A stretch of DNA of 64,000 nucleotides from Taudactylus pleione (Eukaryota; Chordata; Amphibia; Anura; Myobatrachidae). Both the position numbers and the translations under genes were made by a program. This document shows positions 34,180-45,795 of the stretch, piece by piece. Below the pieces are notes generated by a model. The model searched no databases and was not told the DNA's origin. It was given only the letters and a program-made list of their open reading frames with translations. The stretch lies in NCBI GenBank assembly GCA_031769625.1, contig JAUIMM010000719.1:1469001-1533000 (forward strand), written 5' to 3'. The number at the start of each line of letters is the position of its first letter. The stretch's first letter is position 1.

Positions 34180-37100
34180 GCACATCCCTGTCCCCATCAC
34201 ATAACTAAACCTGAGGATGACAGCTCAGCACATCCCTGTCCTCACCACATAACTGACCCTAAGGATGACAGGTCAGCACATCCCCGTCCTCACCACATAA
34301 CTGACCCTAAGGATGACAGGTCAGCACATCCCTGTCCTCACCACATAACTGACCCTAAGTGTGACAGGTCAGCACATCCCTGTCCTCACCACATAACTGA
34401 CCCTAAGGGTGACAGGTCAGCACATCCCTGTCCCCATCACATAACTGACACTAAGGGTGACAGGTCAGCACATCCCTGTTCCCACCACATAACTGACACT
34501 AAGGGTGACAGGTCAGCACATCCCTGTCCTCACCACATAACTGACCCTAAGGATGACAGCTCAGCAAATCCCTGTCCCCACCACATAACTGACCCTGAGG
34601 GTAACAGGTCAGCACATCACTGTCCTCAACACATAACTGAACCTGAGGGTGACAGGTCAGCACATCCCTGTCCTCACCACATAACTAACCCTAAGGATGA
34701 CAGCTCAGCACATCCCTGTCCTCACCACATAACTGACACTAAGGATGACAGGTCAGCACATCCCTGTCCTCACCACATTACTGACCCTAAGGATGACAGG
34801 TCAGCACATCCCTGTCCTCACCACATAACTGACCCTAAGGATGACTGGTCAGCACATCCCTGTCCCCACCACATAAATGACCCTAAGGATGACAGGTCAG
34901 CACATCCCTGTCCTCACCACATAACTGACACTAAGGATGACAGCTCAGCACATCCCTCTCCTCACCGCATAACTGACCCTAAGGGTGACAGGTCAGCACA
35001 TCCCTGTCCTCACCGCATAACTGACCCTAAGGATGACAGGTCAGCACATCCCTGTCCTCACCACATTACTGACCCTAAGGATGACAGGTCAGCACATCCC
35101 TGTCCTCACCACATAACTGACCCTAAGGATGACTGGTCAGCACATCCCTGTCCCCACCACATAAATGACCCTAAGGATGACAGGTCAGCACATCCCTGTC
35201 CTCACCACATAACTGACCCTAAGGGTGACAGCTCAGCACATCCCTGTCCTCACCACATAACTGACCCTAAGGATGACAGGTCAGCACATCCCTGTTCTCC
35301 ACCACATAACTGACCCTAAGGGTGACAGGTCAGCACATCCCTGTCCTCATCACATAACTGACCCTAAGGGTGACAGCTCAGCACATCCCTGTCCTCACCA
35401 CATTACTGACCCTAAGGGTGACAGGTCAGCACATACCTGTTCTCACCACATAACTGACCCTAAGGATGACAGATCAGCACATCCCTGTCCTCAACACATA
35501 ACTGACCCTGAGGGTGACAGGTCAGCACATCCCTGTCCTCACCACATAACTAAACCTAAGGATGACAGCTCAGCACATCCCTGTCCTCACCACATAACTG
35601 ACACTAAGGATGACAGGTCAGCACATCCCTGTCCTCACCGCATAACTGACCCAAAGGATGACAGGTCAGCACATCCCTGTCCTCACCACATAACTGACAC
35701 TAAGGATGACAGGTCAGCACATCCCTGTCCTCACCACATAAATGACCCTATAGATGATAGGTCAGCACATCCCTGTCCTCACCACATAACTGACCCTAAG
35801 GATGACAGGTCAGCACATCCCTGTCCCCACCACATAAATGACCCTAAGGATGACAGGTCAGCACATCCCTGTCCTCACCACATAACTGACCCTAAGGGTC
35901 AGGTCAGCACATCCCTGTCCTCACCACATAACTGACCCTACGGATGACAAGTCAGCACATCCCTGTCCTCATCACATAACTGATCCTAAGGGTGACCGGT
36001 CAGCACATCCCTGTCCTCACCACATAACTGACCCTAAGGATGACAGGTCAGCACATCCCTGTGCTCACCACATAACTGACACTAAGGATGAAAGCTCAGC
36101 ACATCCCTGTCCTCACCACATAACTGACCCTAAGGATGACAGGTCAGCACATCCCTGTTCTCCACCACATAACTGACCCTAAGGGTGACAGGTCAGCACA
36201 TCCCTGTCCTCACCACATAACTGACCCTAAGGGTGACAGCTCAGCACATCCCTCTCCTCACCACATAACTGACCCTAAGGGTGACAGGTCAGCACATACC
36301 TGTCCTCGCCACATAACTGACCCTAAGGATGACAGATCAGCACATCCCTGTCCTCACCACATAACTGACCCTAAGGGTGACAGGTCAGCACATCCCTGTC
36401 CCCACCACATAACTGACCCTAAGGGTGACAGGTCAGCACATCCCTGTCCTCTCCACATAACTGACCCTAAGGGTGACAGGTCAGCACATCCCTGTCCTCA
36501 CCACATAACTGACCCTAAGGGTGACAGGTCAGCACATACCTGTCCTCACCACATAACTGACCCTAAGGATGACAGATCAGCACATCCCTGTCCTCAACAC
36601 ATAATTGACCCTGAGGGTGACAGGTCAGCACATCCCTGCCCTCACCACATAACTAACCCTAAGGATGACAGCTCAGCACATCCCTGTCCTCACCGCATAA
36701 CTGACACTAAGGATGACAGGTCAGCACATCCCTGTCCTCACCGCATAACTGACCCCAAGGATGACAGGTCAGCACATCCCTGTCCTCACCACATAACTGA
36801 CACTAAGGATGACAGGTCAGCACATCGCTGTCCTCACCACATAACTGACCCTAAGGATGACAGGTCAGCACATTCCTGTCCCCACCACATAAATGACCCT
36901 AAGGATGACAGGTCCGCACATCCCTGTCCTCACCACATAACTGACCCTAAGGGCCAGGTCAGCACATCCCTGTCCTCACCACATAACTGACCCTAAGGAT
37001 GACAGGTCAGCACATCCCTGTTCTCCACCACATAACTGACCCTAAGGGTGACAGGTCAGCACATCCCTGTCCTCACCACATAACTGACCCTAAGGGTGAC

Positions 37101-37545
37101 AGCTCAGCACATCCCTCTCCTCACCACATAACTGACCCTAAGGGTGACAGGTCAGCACATACCTGTCCTCACCACATAACTGACCCTAAGGATGACAGAT
37201 CAGCACATCCCTGTCCTCACCACATAACTGACCCTAAGGGTGACAGGTCAGCACATCCCTGTCCCCACCACATAACTGACCCTAAGGTTGACAGGTCAGC
37301 ACATCCCTGTCCTCTCCACATAACTGACCCTAAGGGTGACAGGTCAGCACATCCCTGTGCCCACCACATAACTGAGCCTAAGGGTGACAGGTCAGCACAT
37401 CCCTGTCCTCACCACATAACTGACCCTAAGGATGACAGGTCAGCACATCCCTGTCCCCACCACATAACTGACCCTAAGGATGACAGGTCACCACATCCCT
37501 GTCCCCATCACATAACTGACCCTAAGGGTGACAGGTCTGCACAAT
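34180..37545. repeat. 48-bp minisatellite with 863-bp higher-order repeat
   Basis: A 48-bp unit (tcctcaccacataactgacc, ctaaggatgacaggtcagca, catccctg) repeats about 70 times. Since 48 is 16 codons, frames stay open. Three long plus-strand frames (35273-35935, 36136-36990, 36999-37940) encode a 16-residue repeat around DRSAHPCPHHITDPK. Their starts are exactly 863 bp apart, showing an 18-unit block (864 bp minus 1) present in tandem. A six-unit block (288 bp) is also duplicated at about 34841 and 35129. Translation is not supported: no promoter, splice context or conserved domain, and the array sits inside a non-autonomous transposon. Confidence 0.96.
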
Positions 37546-38255
37546 TTACTTCACTACATTTGTTTCTGAATTTCACATTAACAAACTTTTGGCTTAGGGG
37601 TGCCATGATAACAATGCTAATTTATAGTAGGGATGTGCACCGGCCACATTTTGTGTTTTGGTTTTGGATCTGGATCTTTCTTCGTGTTTTGGATCTGGAT
37701 TGGTTTTGCCAAAACCACCCTTCCGTGTTTTGGGTTCTGGGTTTCGTGTTTTGGATCTGTATTTTTTTTTTAAAAAGCATAAAAACAGCTAAAATCACAG
37801 AATTTGTGGGTTTTTCTGCTCCTATGCTATTATTAACCTCAATAACCTTAATTTCCACTCATTTCCAGTCTATTCTGAACAACTCACACCTCACAATAGT
37901 GTTTTTATGTCCTAAAGGTTGCACCGAGGTAGCTGGATGACTATGCTAAGCGACTCGAGTGGGCGGCACAAACACGTGGCCCATCTAGGAGTGACACTGC
38001 AGTGGCAGACAGGATGGCAGTTTGAAAAACTAGGCCCCAAACACTACTTAATGCAAAGAAAAAAAAGAGGTGCGAGATGGAATTGTCCTTGGGCCCTCCC
38101 ACCCACCGTTATGTTGTATAAACAGGACATGCTCACTTTAACAAACCAATCATTTCAGCGCCAGGGTCTGCCACACGACTGTGGCTGAAATGATTGGTTC
38201 GTTTGGGCCCGCACAAAACAAGCTGGCAATTAATCTGTCCCTGCACAAACTGGCT

Positions 38256-39584
38256 CTATGGAGGCAAGATGTCGTCCTCATCCTCCTCTTCCACCGATTC
38301 CTCACCCTCTTCAGTGTTGTGTACATCCTCACAGAGTATTAATTCATCCGCACTGGAATCCACCACAGGTCCCTCTGTACGTTCTGGAGGCTGGTCTCCC
38401 TGGAAGAGTTGATAATTCATTTTTATGAACATCATCTTCTCCACATTTTGTGGAAGCAACCTCCTACGCCTTTCGCTGACAAGGTTCCCGGCTGCACTAA
38501 ACACTCTTTCGGAGTATACACTGGAGGGGGGGCAACTCAGGTAAAATAGAGCCAGTTTGTACAGGGGCCTCCAAATTGCCTCTTTTTCCTGCCAGTACAG
38601 GTACAGACTGTCTGACATGCCTACTTGGATGCTGTCACCAATGTAATCCTCCACCATTCTGTCAATGGTGACAGTATCATATGCACTGACAGTAGACATG
38701 TCAGAAATTGTTGCCAGGTCCAAACTTGGTCCTGCCTGCCCTGCATCACTGCCAGTGGGTTGCTTAGGATACCTAAGTTTTTTCCTGGCAGCCCCAGTTG
38801 CGGTTGAAAATGAAGAAGGAGCTGTTGACGTGTCATGTTCCGCTTCAGCTGACAGTGTTTTCACCAGCAGGTCTTTGCACCTCTGCAGGCTTGGGTCGGC
38901 CGGAAAGAGAGACACCACATAGGCTTTAAACCTAGGATCGAGCATGATGGCCAAAATGTAGTGGTCTGATGTCAACAGATTGACCACCCTGGAATCCTGG
39001 CAAAGCGAATGAAGGGCTTCATCCACAAGTCCCATATGCCGAACGGAATTGCTCCATCTTAGCTCCTCCTTCACTTTCTCCAGCTGCTTCAGCAAAAGCC
39101 TGATGAGGGGAATGACCTGACTTAAGCTGGCAGTGTCTGAACTGACTTCACGTGTGGCAAGTTCGAAGGGCTGGAGAACCTTGCACAACACGGAAATCAT
39201 TTTACACTGCGCTTGAGTCAGGTGCATACCCCCTCCTTTGCCTATGTCATAGGTGGATGTATAGGCTTGAATGGCCTTTTGCTGCTCCTCCATCCTCTGA
39301 AGCATATAGAGGGTTGAGTTCCACCGCGTCACAACCTCTTGGTTCAGGTGATGGCGGGGCAGGTTCAAGAGTGTTTGCTGGCGCTCCAGTCTTCGGCACA
39401 CAGGCGCTGAATGGCGAAAGTGGGCAGAAATTTTTTGGGCCACCCAAAGGGTCTCCTGCACGCCCCTGTCGCTTTTCAGAAATTTCTGCACCACCAAATT
39501 TATTGTGTGAGCAAAACATGGGACGTGCTGGAATTTGCCCAGATGTAATGCCCGCACAATATTGGTTGCATTGTCAGATATCAC
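38256..39584 (-). pseudogene. hAT transposase, C-terminal part (catalytic core and dimerisation domain)
   Basis: 442 codons. The frame opens at SDNATN (second catalytic Asp of hAT enzymes), continues with PCFAHTINLVVQKFL and RWNSTLYMLQRMEEQ, and reaches the hAT C-terminal dimerisation region SSVYSERVFSAAGN, whose Glu is the third catalytic residue in this superfamily. It then has an acidic tail (EEGEESVEEEDEDD). It is the continuation of the gene at 40948-39740 in another frame; the true reading frame extends upstream of this Met through GTLCITGFSKRHTAENL. The enzyme would cut and paste the element in the nucleus; as it stands the gene is broken. Confidence 0.9.
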
Positions 39585-39739
39585 AAATGCCCAGGAGAGT
39601 CTAAGTGGGGTAAGCCACTGGGCGATGATTTCCCTCAGTTTCTCTAAGAGGTTTTCAGCGGTGTGCCTCTTACTGAAACCGGTGATACACAGCGTACCCT
39701 GCCATGGAACGAGCTGGTGTTTCTGAGATGCTCTACTGG

Positions 39740-40985
39740 TGATGCTGCTGTTGTTGCTGTATAAGGTGACACATCTACCCAGTGGGCTGTCACAGTCATA
39801 TAGTCCTTAATCTGCCCTGTTCCACTTGTCCACATGTCCACGGTTAAGTGGACATTGGGTACAACCGCATTTTTCAGGACACTGAGGACACTTTTTCTGA
39901 CGTTTCTGTACAGTCTCGGTATCGCCTGCCTAGTGAAGTGGAATCTAGACGGGATTTGGAAACGGGGACACACTACCTCCATCAATTGTCTAAATCCCAC
40001 TGCACTAATGGTGGATACCGGACGCACGTCTAACACCAACATAGCAGTCAAGGCCTCAGTTATACATTTTGCTTCAGGATGACTGCTGTCGTACTTCATC
40101 CTCCTCGCTAAGGACTGTTGGAGGGTCAATTGTTTAGTAAAAGTAGTGGTGTTCCTACTTCCTCTCTGGGATGATGAACAACTCCCAGCAGCAGCAACAG
40201 CAGCAGCGGCAGCAGTAGGCGTAGCAATGCAGGATCCTCCGGAGGAACCCCGGATAGGAGAGTCAGTCATGCCAGTGACATGGCCTGCAGGACTACTTCC
40301 GATCCTGAATAAGGAGGAAATTGACGAGGAGGGAGTTGACGGTGTGGTTTGCAGGTGCTTAGATACAACAGGACGAAGGGATTTAGGTGTCCCTGGACTG
40401 CTTACGGTCTTAGCCAAAGTTTCTGAACTTGACAGTAACTTTTTATGAACGCGCTGCAGGTGACATATAAGGGAGGATGTTCCTAGGTGGTTAATGTCCC
40501 TACCCCTACTTATTTCACGTTTACATATGGTACATATGGCAAGACAGTTGTTGTCCGGATTTGGATAGAAATATTGCCAGACCAAAGAGGTGGAATGTTT
40601 GGTCTTCTGCCCAGGCATGACCGTGATGGGCTTTTTCATCCCACAGACAACAACTGTCTCCCCCAGAGCCTGATTTAAACAAAAAACATCACCATCAGAA
40701 TCCTCCTCGCCAACTTCCTTCTCAGCGCCAGCTACACCAGTATCCTCATCCTGTTGTACTTCAACAGTGACATCTTCAATTTGCATATCAGCAAGTGGAC
40801 TGTGGGTGCTCCTTTCAGCACTTGCAGAGGGCGTGCAAATGGTGGAAAGAGCCACCTCTTCCCGTCCAGTGCTGGGAAGGTCAGGCATCGCAACCGCCAC
40901 CACACTTGGACTCTCCTTGGGGATTTGTGATATCTTCTTAGAATGCACAGTTCTTCGCTGTGCTTTTGCCAGCTTAACTCGTTTG
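39740..40985 (-). pseudogene. hAT transposase, middle part with BED zinc finger and first catalytic Asp
   Basis: Contains a BED-type zinc finger (SLVWQYFYPNPDNN, CTIC, then HLQRVH: the C-C-H-H set is present) roughly 115-170 residues into this segment, then a Ser-rich linker with a polymorphic Ala run from a GCA/GCT repeat. The catalytic segment LTVDMWTSGTGQIKDYMTV follows, where Asp in VDMWTS is the first catalytic residue. At about 39740-39770, in a CAA/CAG-rich stretch, the frame shifts and the gene continues in the 38256-39584 frame through ASQKHQLVPWQGTLC. Beyond that point the old frame reads unrelated residues to a stop. Confidence 0.88.
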
Positions 40986-41337
40986 ATTTTTTAGCGGGAG
41001 GAGGGCTTCCATCGTCATGTGAAGCTGAACCACTAGTCATGAACATAGGGAAAGACCTTAGCCATTCCTTGCCACTCCGTGTCGTAAATGGCATATTGGC
41101 AATTTTACGTTTCTCTTCAGATGATTTAAATGTTTTTTTCAAGGTCATTTTCCTGAACTTTGTAATTTGGGATTGTATGTGCCCTCTACTATGACATTGG
41201 GCATCGGCCTTGGCAGACGACGTTGATGGCATGTTATCGTCTATGTCATGACTAGTGGCAGCAGCTTCAGCATTAGGAGGAAGTCGTTCTTGATCTTTCC
41301 CTATTTTATTTTTATCGGAGAAAGTTTGGTCCTCCAT
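40985..41337 (-). pseudogene. hAT transposase, N-terminal part
   Basis: Starts MEDQTFSDKNKIGKDQERL and runs through a low-complexity basic region (KMTLKKTFKSSEEKRKIA) to PPPAKKSNEL. Near 40985 the frame slips. The other frame carries on as KAQRRTVHSKKISQ, joining the segment upstream of the BED finger. The start is the first Met after the 5' region and fits a full product of about 960 residues once the two frame slips are allowed for. Confidence 0.75.
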
Positions 41338-42391
41338 TTATGTTATATTGATATATACGTGCGGCTAAGGTGCACACAAACGCAGAAAATATTTTTTTAT
41401 TTTTGTTGGAGACTAGAGCACTTTGTGGGTTACACCACCCTTTAAGAAATGAGCCAGACGGCCCTTTACTTATGGGACACAGGCACACACTTGGCGCTGC
41501 TCCTTTGTTGATGCACGTGCAGTCACAGTGCACACAATTCACAAACACAGAATTTTTATTTTATTTTGTTTGGAGTGCCCTTTGGGGGTTACAGCACCCT
41601 TTAGCGGTCAATCCAGCCGGCCCTTTATTTATGGGACACAGGCGCACGCTTGGCACTACTTTGTTGATGCACATGCGGCTACTGCGCACACAATTCACAA
41701 ACACAAAAAAATATATTTTTTTATTTTGTTTGGAGTGCCCTTTGGGGGTTACAGCACCCTTTAACGGACAGCCAGCCGGCCTTTTAATTATGGGACACAG
41801 GCGCACGCTTGGCGCTGCTCCTTTGTTGATGCACGTGCAGCCACAGTGCACACAATTCACAAACACAGAAAAAATATAATTTTTTTTTGCACTTGGGGGG
41901 AGCACCCCTGATGGACAGAGCACCCCCTGGACAACACTACAGCACCCCTTTAGGACTGGGACACTGCACAGGACTTTGGAGTGGACACAGCCCCTATGGA
42001 CAACTGACTGCACAACACAGTCCAGCCAGCCCCTATGGACAACAGCAGCACAGCGCAGCACAGCACAGCACAACACTACACTACACTACACTACACAGCC
42101 CAGCCAGCCCTAACTCCCACCCTCCCTCTTCACTGTCCACAGCCGAGTGAGAAAATGGCGCAGACGCGGGTACCTTATATAGGATCCAAAACCCACGAGA
42201 CCCGGAAGGCGGGGTGATGACGTTTTGCCTCGATTTCAGATCCGAGTCAGGCGGGAAAAGTCGAGCCTGACTCGGATCGGCCTCGGATCTGGGGGGCTCG
42301 GGGGGGTTCGGATTTCAGAAATCCGAACCCGCTCACCCCTAATTTATAGGGCGCCATGATTCAAAAAAGTTTGGGAACCACTGCCCTACAG

Positions 42392-43034
42392 GGTAATCAG
42401 TTAGCTCATGGATTAATATAAAAATAAATGAAATGGTAAAAAATATATTTCAAATAAAAAATAATTTAAAAATTGAATCCAAAAGTTATGTTACTTTATC
42501 CAAATACATTTGCCAAGATACTCGTACATCATTATATACTTTGGAAGACAGACATCAAGTGCATTCACGATCTGTCTATTGATAGCATCAATAAACACAT
42601 TGTTCAAACAACACTTTAGTAGGACAGATCTGATGGTCCATAGGTCATTATCAAATTGCCAAGCTATACAGTTACTATATTATGCTAGAATCAAAGCTAA
42701 TTTCATATATAAATATGTTATGTGTTCTATCTGCATTACAGTCACTGCGTACCTGTGTGGGAGACGGTAAAGCTACTGTAGACTTCATGTGAATTGTTCC
42801 TATTTTCAATGAGCAGAACTAGCAGAGAATATGAAACCTTTGGACTGTCTAAATACAGCACTCAGGAAGAGCTCCGTGTTCTGCAGTTAATGCAGCTCAG
42901 TCTGTGTGTTTAGTGATGTTTGAACAACAGAACTATATCTCCTAAATCCCAGATCTATCTTGTGCAGATCCCACTGTAAGATGAAATAATATAGGCGCCA
43001 GACCTCTCTCATTCCTTATATATATATAATTTAC
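42392..43034. other. AT-rich stretch, no feature seen
   Basis: Lies between the outer hAT and the possible 5' UTR exon. The open frame at 42510-42770 has no recognisable domain or splice support. Confidence 0.4.
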
Positions 43035-43115
43035 CTTTCCCGGCCGGTCTATGTGCGTCTGTGGATAGAATTCTTCGGCTCTGATCTTTGCTCTCCAGAC
43101 ACACCCATTAGATAC
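43035..43115 (-). other. Possible 5' UTR exon and promoter of the minus-strand gene
   Basis: On the minus strand GTAAAT at 43034-43029 follows GGCCGGGAAAG, a fair donor, and the preceding 80 bp are GC-richer than the surroundings. Further upstream, TTTCCTG and TCTTCCTGG (ETS-like) lie near 43112-43135. No start codon is needed because the first coding exon has its own ATG after a spliced acceptor. Linking the two is inference; RNA evidence is needed to accept it. Confidence 0.25.
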
Positions 43116-43169
43116 CAGGAAGACTTAACAGGAAACATAATCTAAATATTGTAATTGAGAAAATAGATT

Positions 43170-43170
43170 A

Positions 43171-43234
<64 letters not shown>

Positions 43235-43246
43235 ATTATTATTATA
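43170..43246. repeat. (ATT)n microsatellite
   Basis: About 25 nearly perfect ATT units with one AAT interruption near 43231. Confidence 0.97.
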
Positions 43247-43491
43247 GGTAGCAATAAAGATATGTTTGTTTAAGTTAACCTATCTTAGTGGTATTACCCT
43301 CCTCGTGTTTCTATGGTAATGTCCTGTACACCTTATGTTTCCAATTCAACAAAAATTATGTTGGGGATCATCTTAATATATAAAAACAAATGTGCCCCAT
43401 CAACGCCAAGCCCAAACCCCTGGACAAAGAAACATGAAATTCCGGAAGTATATTCCTTCCATGACATAGGCACCCAATAAGTAGGGATTTA

Positions 43492-44090
43492 GGGCCTGAT
43501 TCAGAGCCGCTCGCTATTTGCGGTCGTTCGTTTTATAAAAAGGGGTGGCTATTCAAATGAACCGTTCGCACTTTGCGGTCTGTTCACGCCTCTAAGTTTG
43601 AACGAGCGAGCAAAACTTGCGGTTGTAATTTTGAAAAATACGCCCCCTTGCCGCTCGCACCATACGACATGTCCGCTATTTATTAGATTAATCGAGTACA
43701 TCGTACAGCATATGAACTGCTCGCTATTCTTGTGGTTGGTTTTTTCAACCGCTATTTTGCGAGCAGTTCTGAGTTAAAAAAAACCAAGTGACGTGGTCAA
43801 TGACGCTGCTGTATTATTTATGCACTCCCTTAAAATGCCCGTTTTGACCTTTAAGCACGCCTGCGTTCTGTTCTCCACTCCCCGTTTTCAAGCACCTTCC
43901 CCTGTTACCACCCACATACGCCTCCTTCTGTCACTCAAAGTAGCAGGCATTCACTATATAGCGAACAAACGATTTTTGGCCGCACTGACTGGTTCACGCA
44001 TGCTTATTACAATCCGTACGCATGCGCAGATGTGCGAACATCGGTCAGAACGAACGAGCGGCCGCTTACGAGCGGCTCTGAATCAGGCCC
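43492..44090. mobile_element. Type-2 GGGCCTGATTCAGAGCC MITE, copy F
   Basis: TTA flanks both sides (43489-43491, 44091-44093). Ends gggcctgattcagagccg and cggctctgaatcaggccc are perfectly inverted. The body is in the opposite orientation to copies E, G and H. The 108-codon plus-strand frame inside corresponds to frames in the other copies and has no recognisable domain. Confidence 0.9.
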
Positions 44091-44189
44091 TTATTGAAGA
44101 TCAACTGCTAAGGGGATGAAAAGGTGTAAAATGTTTCCTACCCCTGTGGAATGTGCTGACTGACTGACTCATCAATGGCCAGCCCAATG

Positions 44190-44395
44190 GCAGTGCTGTA
44201 GGACTGTTAGCTCATTTTCTGGGATGAGTGGTGGCTGCTACAAACTCCAATATTCAAATAGGGGAGCCACATCAACTGCCAGGGATGTTCAGCAGCATTT
44301 GGGTTGGCAGTTAGTGTGGCTCTATTTGAATATTGGAGTACGCTGCAGCACCACCACTGAAGCCGCCACTGCTTAGGACCTAACACTGTAAGGAC
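44190..44395. repeat. Palindromic repeat (probable MITE)
   Basis: ctccaatattcaaatagggg and its inverse ctatttgaatattggag face each other across about 70 bp, with further inverted pieces (ggtggctgct and agcaccaccac; ccacatcaactgcc and ggcagttagtgtgg). The phrase ctcattgtctgggatgag occurs just outside and resembles ctcattttctgggatgag at the left. Confidence 0.55.
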
Positions 44396-44479
44396 TATAA
44401 GCTCATTGTCTGGGATGAGAGCACCATGTCACACAAGGGGGGTTAAAATACAGAGCAGAATCCTCAAAGACATTAGGAG

Positions 44480-45335
44480 CAACAATTGAGTGATGGGGAC
44501 GTCACCATGCTGCTAGTTAGAATATTCTGGCAGACTTTGCAAGTAGTACCGAAGGGAAATCGAGCTGACAAAGATAAGGTGTGTGTCAAGGCATCATATC
44601 TGTGGCCCATCATCTGGAAACTCTCTGTCAGGAAAAACAGGAGGGTCCACCTGAGGGGGGTGATGTCTCCACTGGGCAATTCTCCAAGCTCCTACTCAAA
44701 ATAGGGGTCGGAGTATATCCAAGGGAAAGGTGGCCATCCCTTTAGGCCTATGCACAGTAGTGAAAAACCTAGCAGACCTCACATCCAGGATATACCCTAA
44801 TATTGCCAATATTCAAAAAAGTCCATGGACTGACTTTGCAAACATGCCATTTTGACCTCTAAAAATGACATGGCTACTATCATTAATAACAGTCTACTTT
44901 CAACATTCAATGGTACACAAATTGAGTACAGGTCTGTGGACTCGGTAGTGCATATGGATGAAGTAGTCCACTACCCTGCGGAGTTCCTCAACACCCTCAA
45001 CCTTCCTGGCTTCCGATCCACAAGCTTGCTGCAGAACCTTAACCTGCCCAAACTTTTCAATAGCACAAAGCTTTAATTAAAGGCCCTACACTGGAACATC
45101 ATTGTGGCCACAGTGTTCACCGGCTGTGCTCGGGGGATTGGGTGTTCATACCATGCATATTACTCATACCATCAGAGTACCCCTTTAAGTTCAAGAAGCT
45201 GCAGTTCCCCCTCAAGGTCTGCTTTACAATGACCATTAACAAGTCCCAGGGGCAGTTGCTGAAGGTTGCAGGGACTGACTTGAGGAAGGACTGCTTCTCA
45301 CATGGGCAGTTCTATGTGGCCTGTCCAGAGTGACC
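44480..45335 (+). pseudogene. Helitron helicase remnant (C-terminal PIF1-like part)
   Basis: Three open pieces in order match the end of a Helitron RepHel protein. First comes WQTLQVVPKGNRADKDK...ASYLWPIIWKL. Then MTSKNDMATIINNSLLSTFN ... YPAEFLNTLNLPGF...LLQNLNLPK. Last is FKFKKLQFPLKVCFTMTINK SQGQLLKVAGTDLRKDCFSHGQFYVA. The last piece carries the SF1 helicase motif TINKSQGQ and the GQFYVA end. Stops and frameshifts separate the pieces, and no replication-initiator domain or 3' hairpin-CTRR end is seen. Helitrons move by rolling-circle replication; this copy is dead. Confidence 0.85.
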
Positions 45336-45539
45336 TCAGCCAGCAGCCACCATTATAGTTTATAAAGAAATCCTTAACTAGAGAAAAAAAAAGGTTTACA
45401 TACGTCTTATTACCCAGCTTCAATTAAAAAAAAGTTTAAAAAACAAAATGTATTTTAATGTGTACTACCACTCTCCTTTACGCCAGAGGCATACAATGAA
45501 GCAAGCATATAAGGTAAGTTAAAATGGGATGAATAAAAC

Positions 45540-45790
45540 TGATATAGAAAATAGCTAAGGTCTACCTGGGTGAAACCGGGCACATCCTCTGATGAACCTT
45601 CATTAATGAAGGGAAATGCATTAGGACTGTGGAACTATTAGACCGCTCTTGTCTTTGACCAAGCCGAATTGTTTGCTGCTGACTGCAACTTGCACTTGAT
45701 CTATAGTACAGAGTTTTTGCTTGCCGGAAACCATGGGGAGAAATAGACCTGATCTACACACCAGACTGGAATAGAACCAGGTCCCTACAA
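45540..45790 (+). mobile_element. Penelope-like fragment with hammerhead-like motif
   Basis: A short segment containing motif 3, placed between the Helitron remnant and MITE copy D. Boundaries and target duplication are not visible; only the ribozyme motif supports the call. Confidence 0.35.
45585..45626 (+). ncRNA. Hammerhead-like RNA motif 3 (best conserved)
   Basis: Stem I TCCT (45585-45588) pairs with AGGA (45623-45626). Core CTGATGA (45589-45595) is a perfect CUGANGA, then one extra A. Stem II CCTTCAT pairs with ATGAAGG over 7 bp. GAAA is at 45613-45616. Stem III is A-U plus U-A around GC. U at 45621 and U at 45622 occupy the U-H cleavage position. Known hammerheads lack the extra A after the core, so activity is uncertain. 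Confidence 0.6.
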
Positions 45791-45795
45791 ACTCA

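Larger units (their letters stand above)
37628..42341 (-). mobile_element. Nested hAT element with BED-finger transposase (4.7 kb)
   Basis: ATTTATAG flanks both sides (37620-37627 and 42342-42349). Ends are tagggatgtgc and gctcacccct-a, i.e. TAGGGRTGNGC inverted repeats. It is inserted in the outer hAT near its right end and carries one minus-strand transposase gene interrupted by two frameshifts. Near the transposase 3' side, 38139-38200 contains an inverted pair (aaccaatcatttcagc/gctgaaatgattggtt). 41340-41880 carries three diverged tandem units of about 170 bp (tttggagtgccctttggggg) upstream of the transposase start. Confidence 0.92.
34047..42383. mobile_element. Outer hAT element containing a minisatellite and a nested hAT
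   Basis: The left end cagtggttcccaaactgtg and right end aaaaagtttgggaaccactg are inverted. CCCTACAG flanks both sides as an 8-bp duplication (34039-34046, 42384-42391). Removing the nested 4.7-kb element and its duplication leaves about 3.6 kb, most of it the 48-bp minisatellite at 34180-37545. No transposase belongs to this outer element, so it is a MITE-like copy whose internal repeat has expanded. Confidence 0.88.

Noticed and set aside
35273..37940. Three long His/Asp/Pro-rich plus-strand frames
   Set aside because: Open because the unit is 48 bp; located within a non-autonomous hAT, with no promoter or domain support. Kept as a repeat.
41370..42076. Overlapping frames of 78-171 codons on both strands upstream of the hAT transposase
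   Set aside because: They read three diverged tandem units in the 5' region of the hAT element; no domain.
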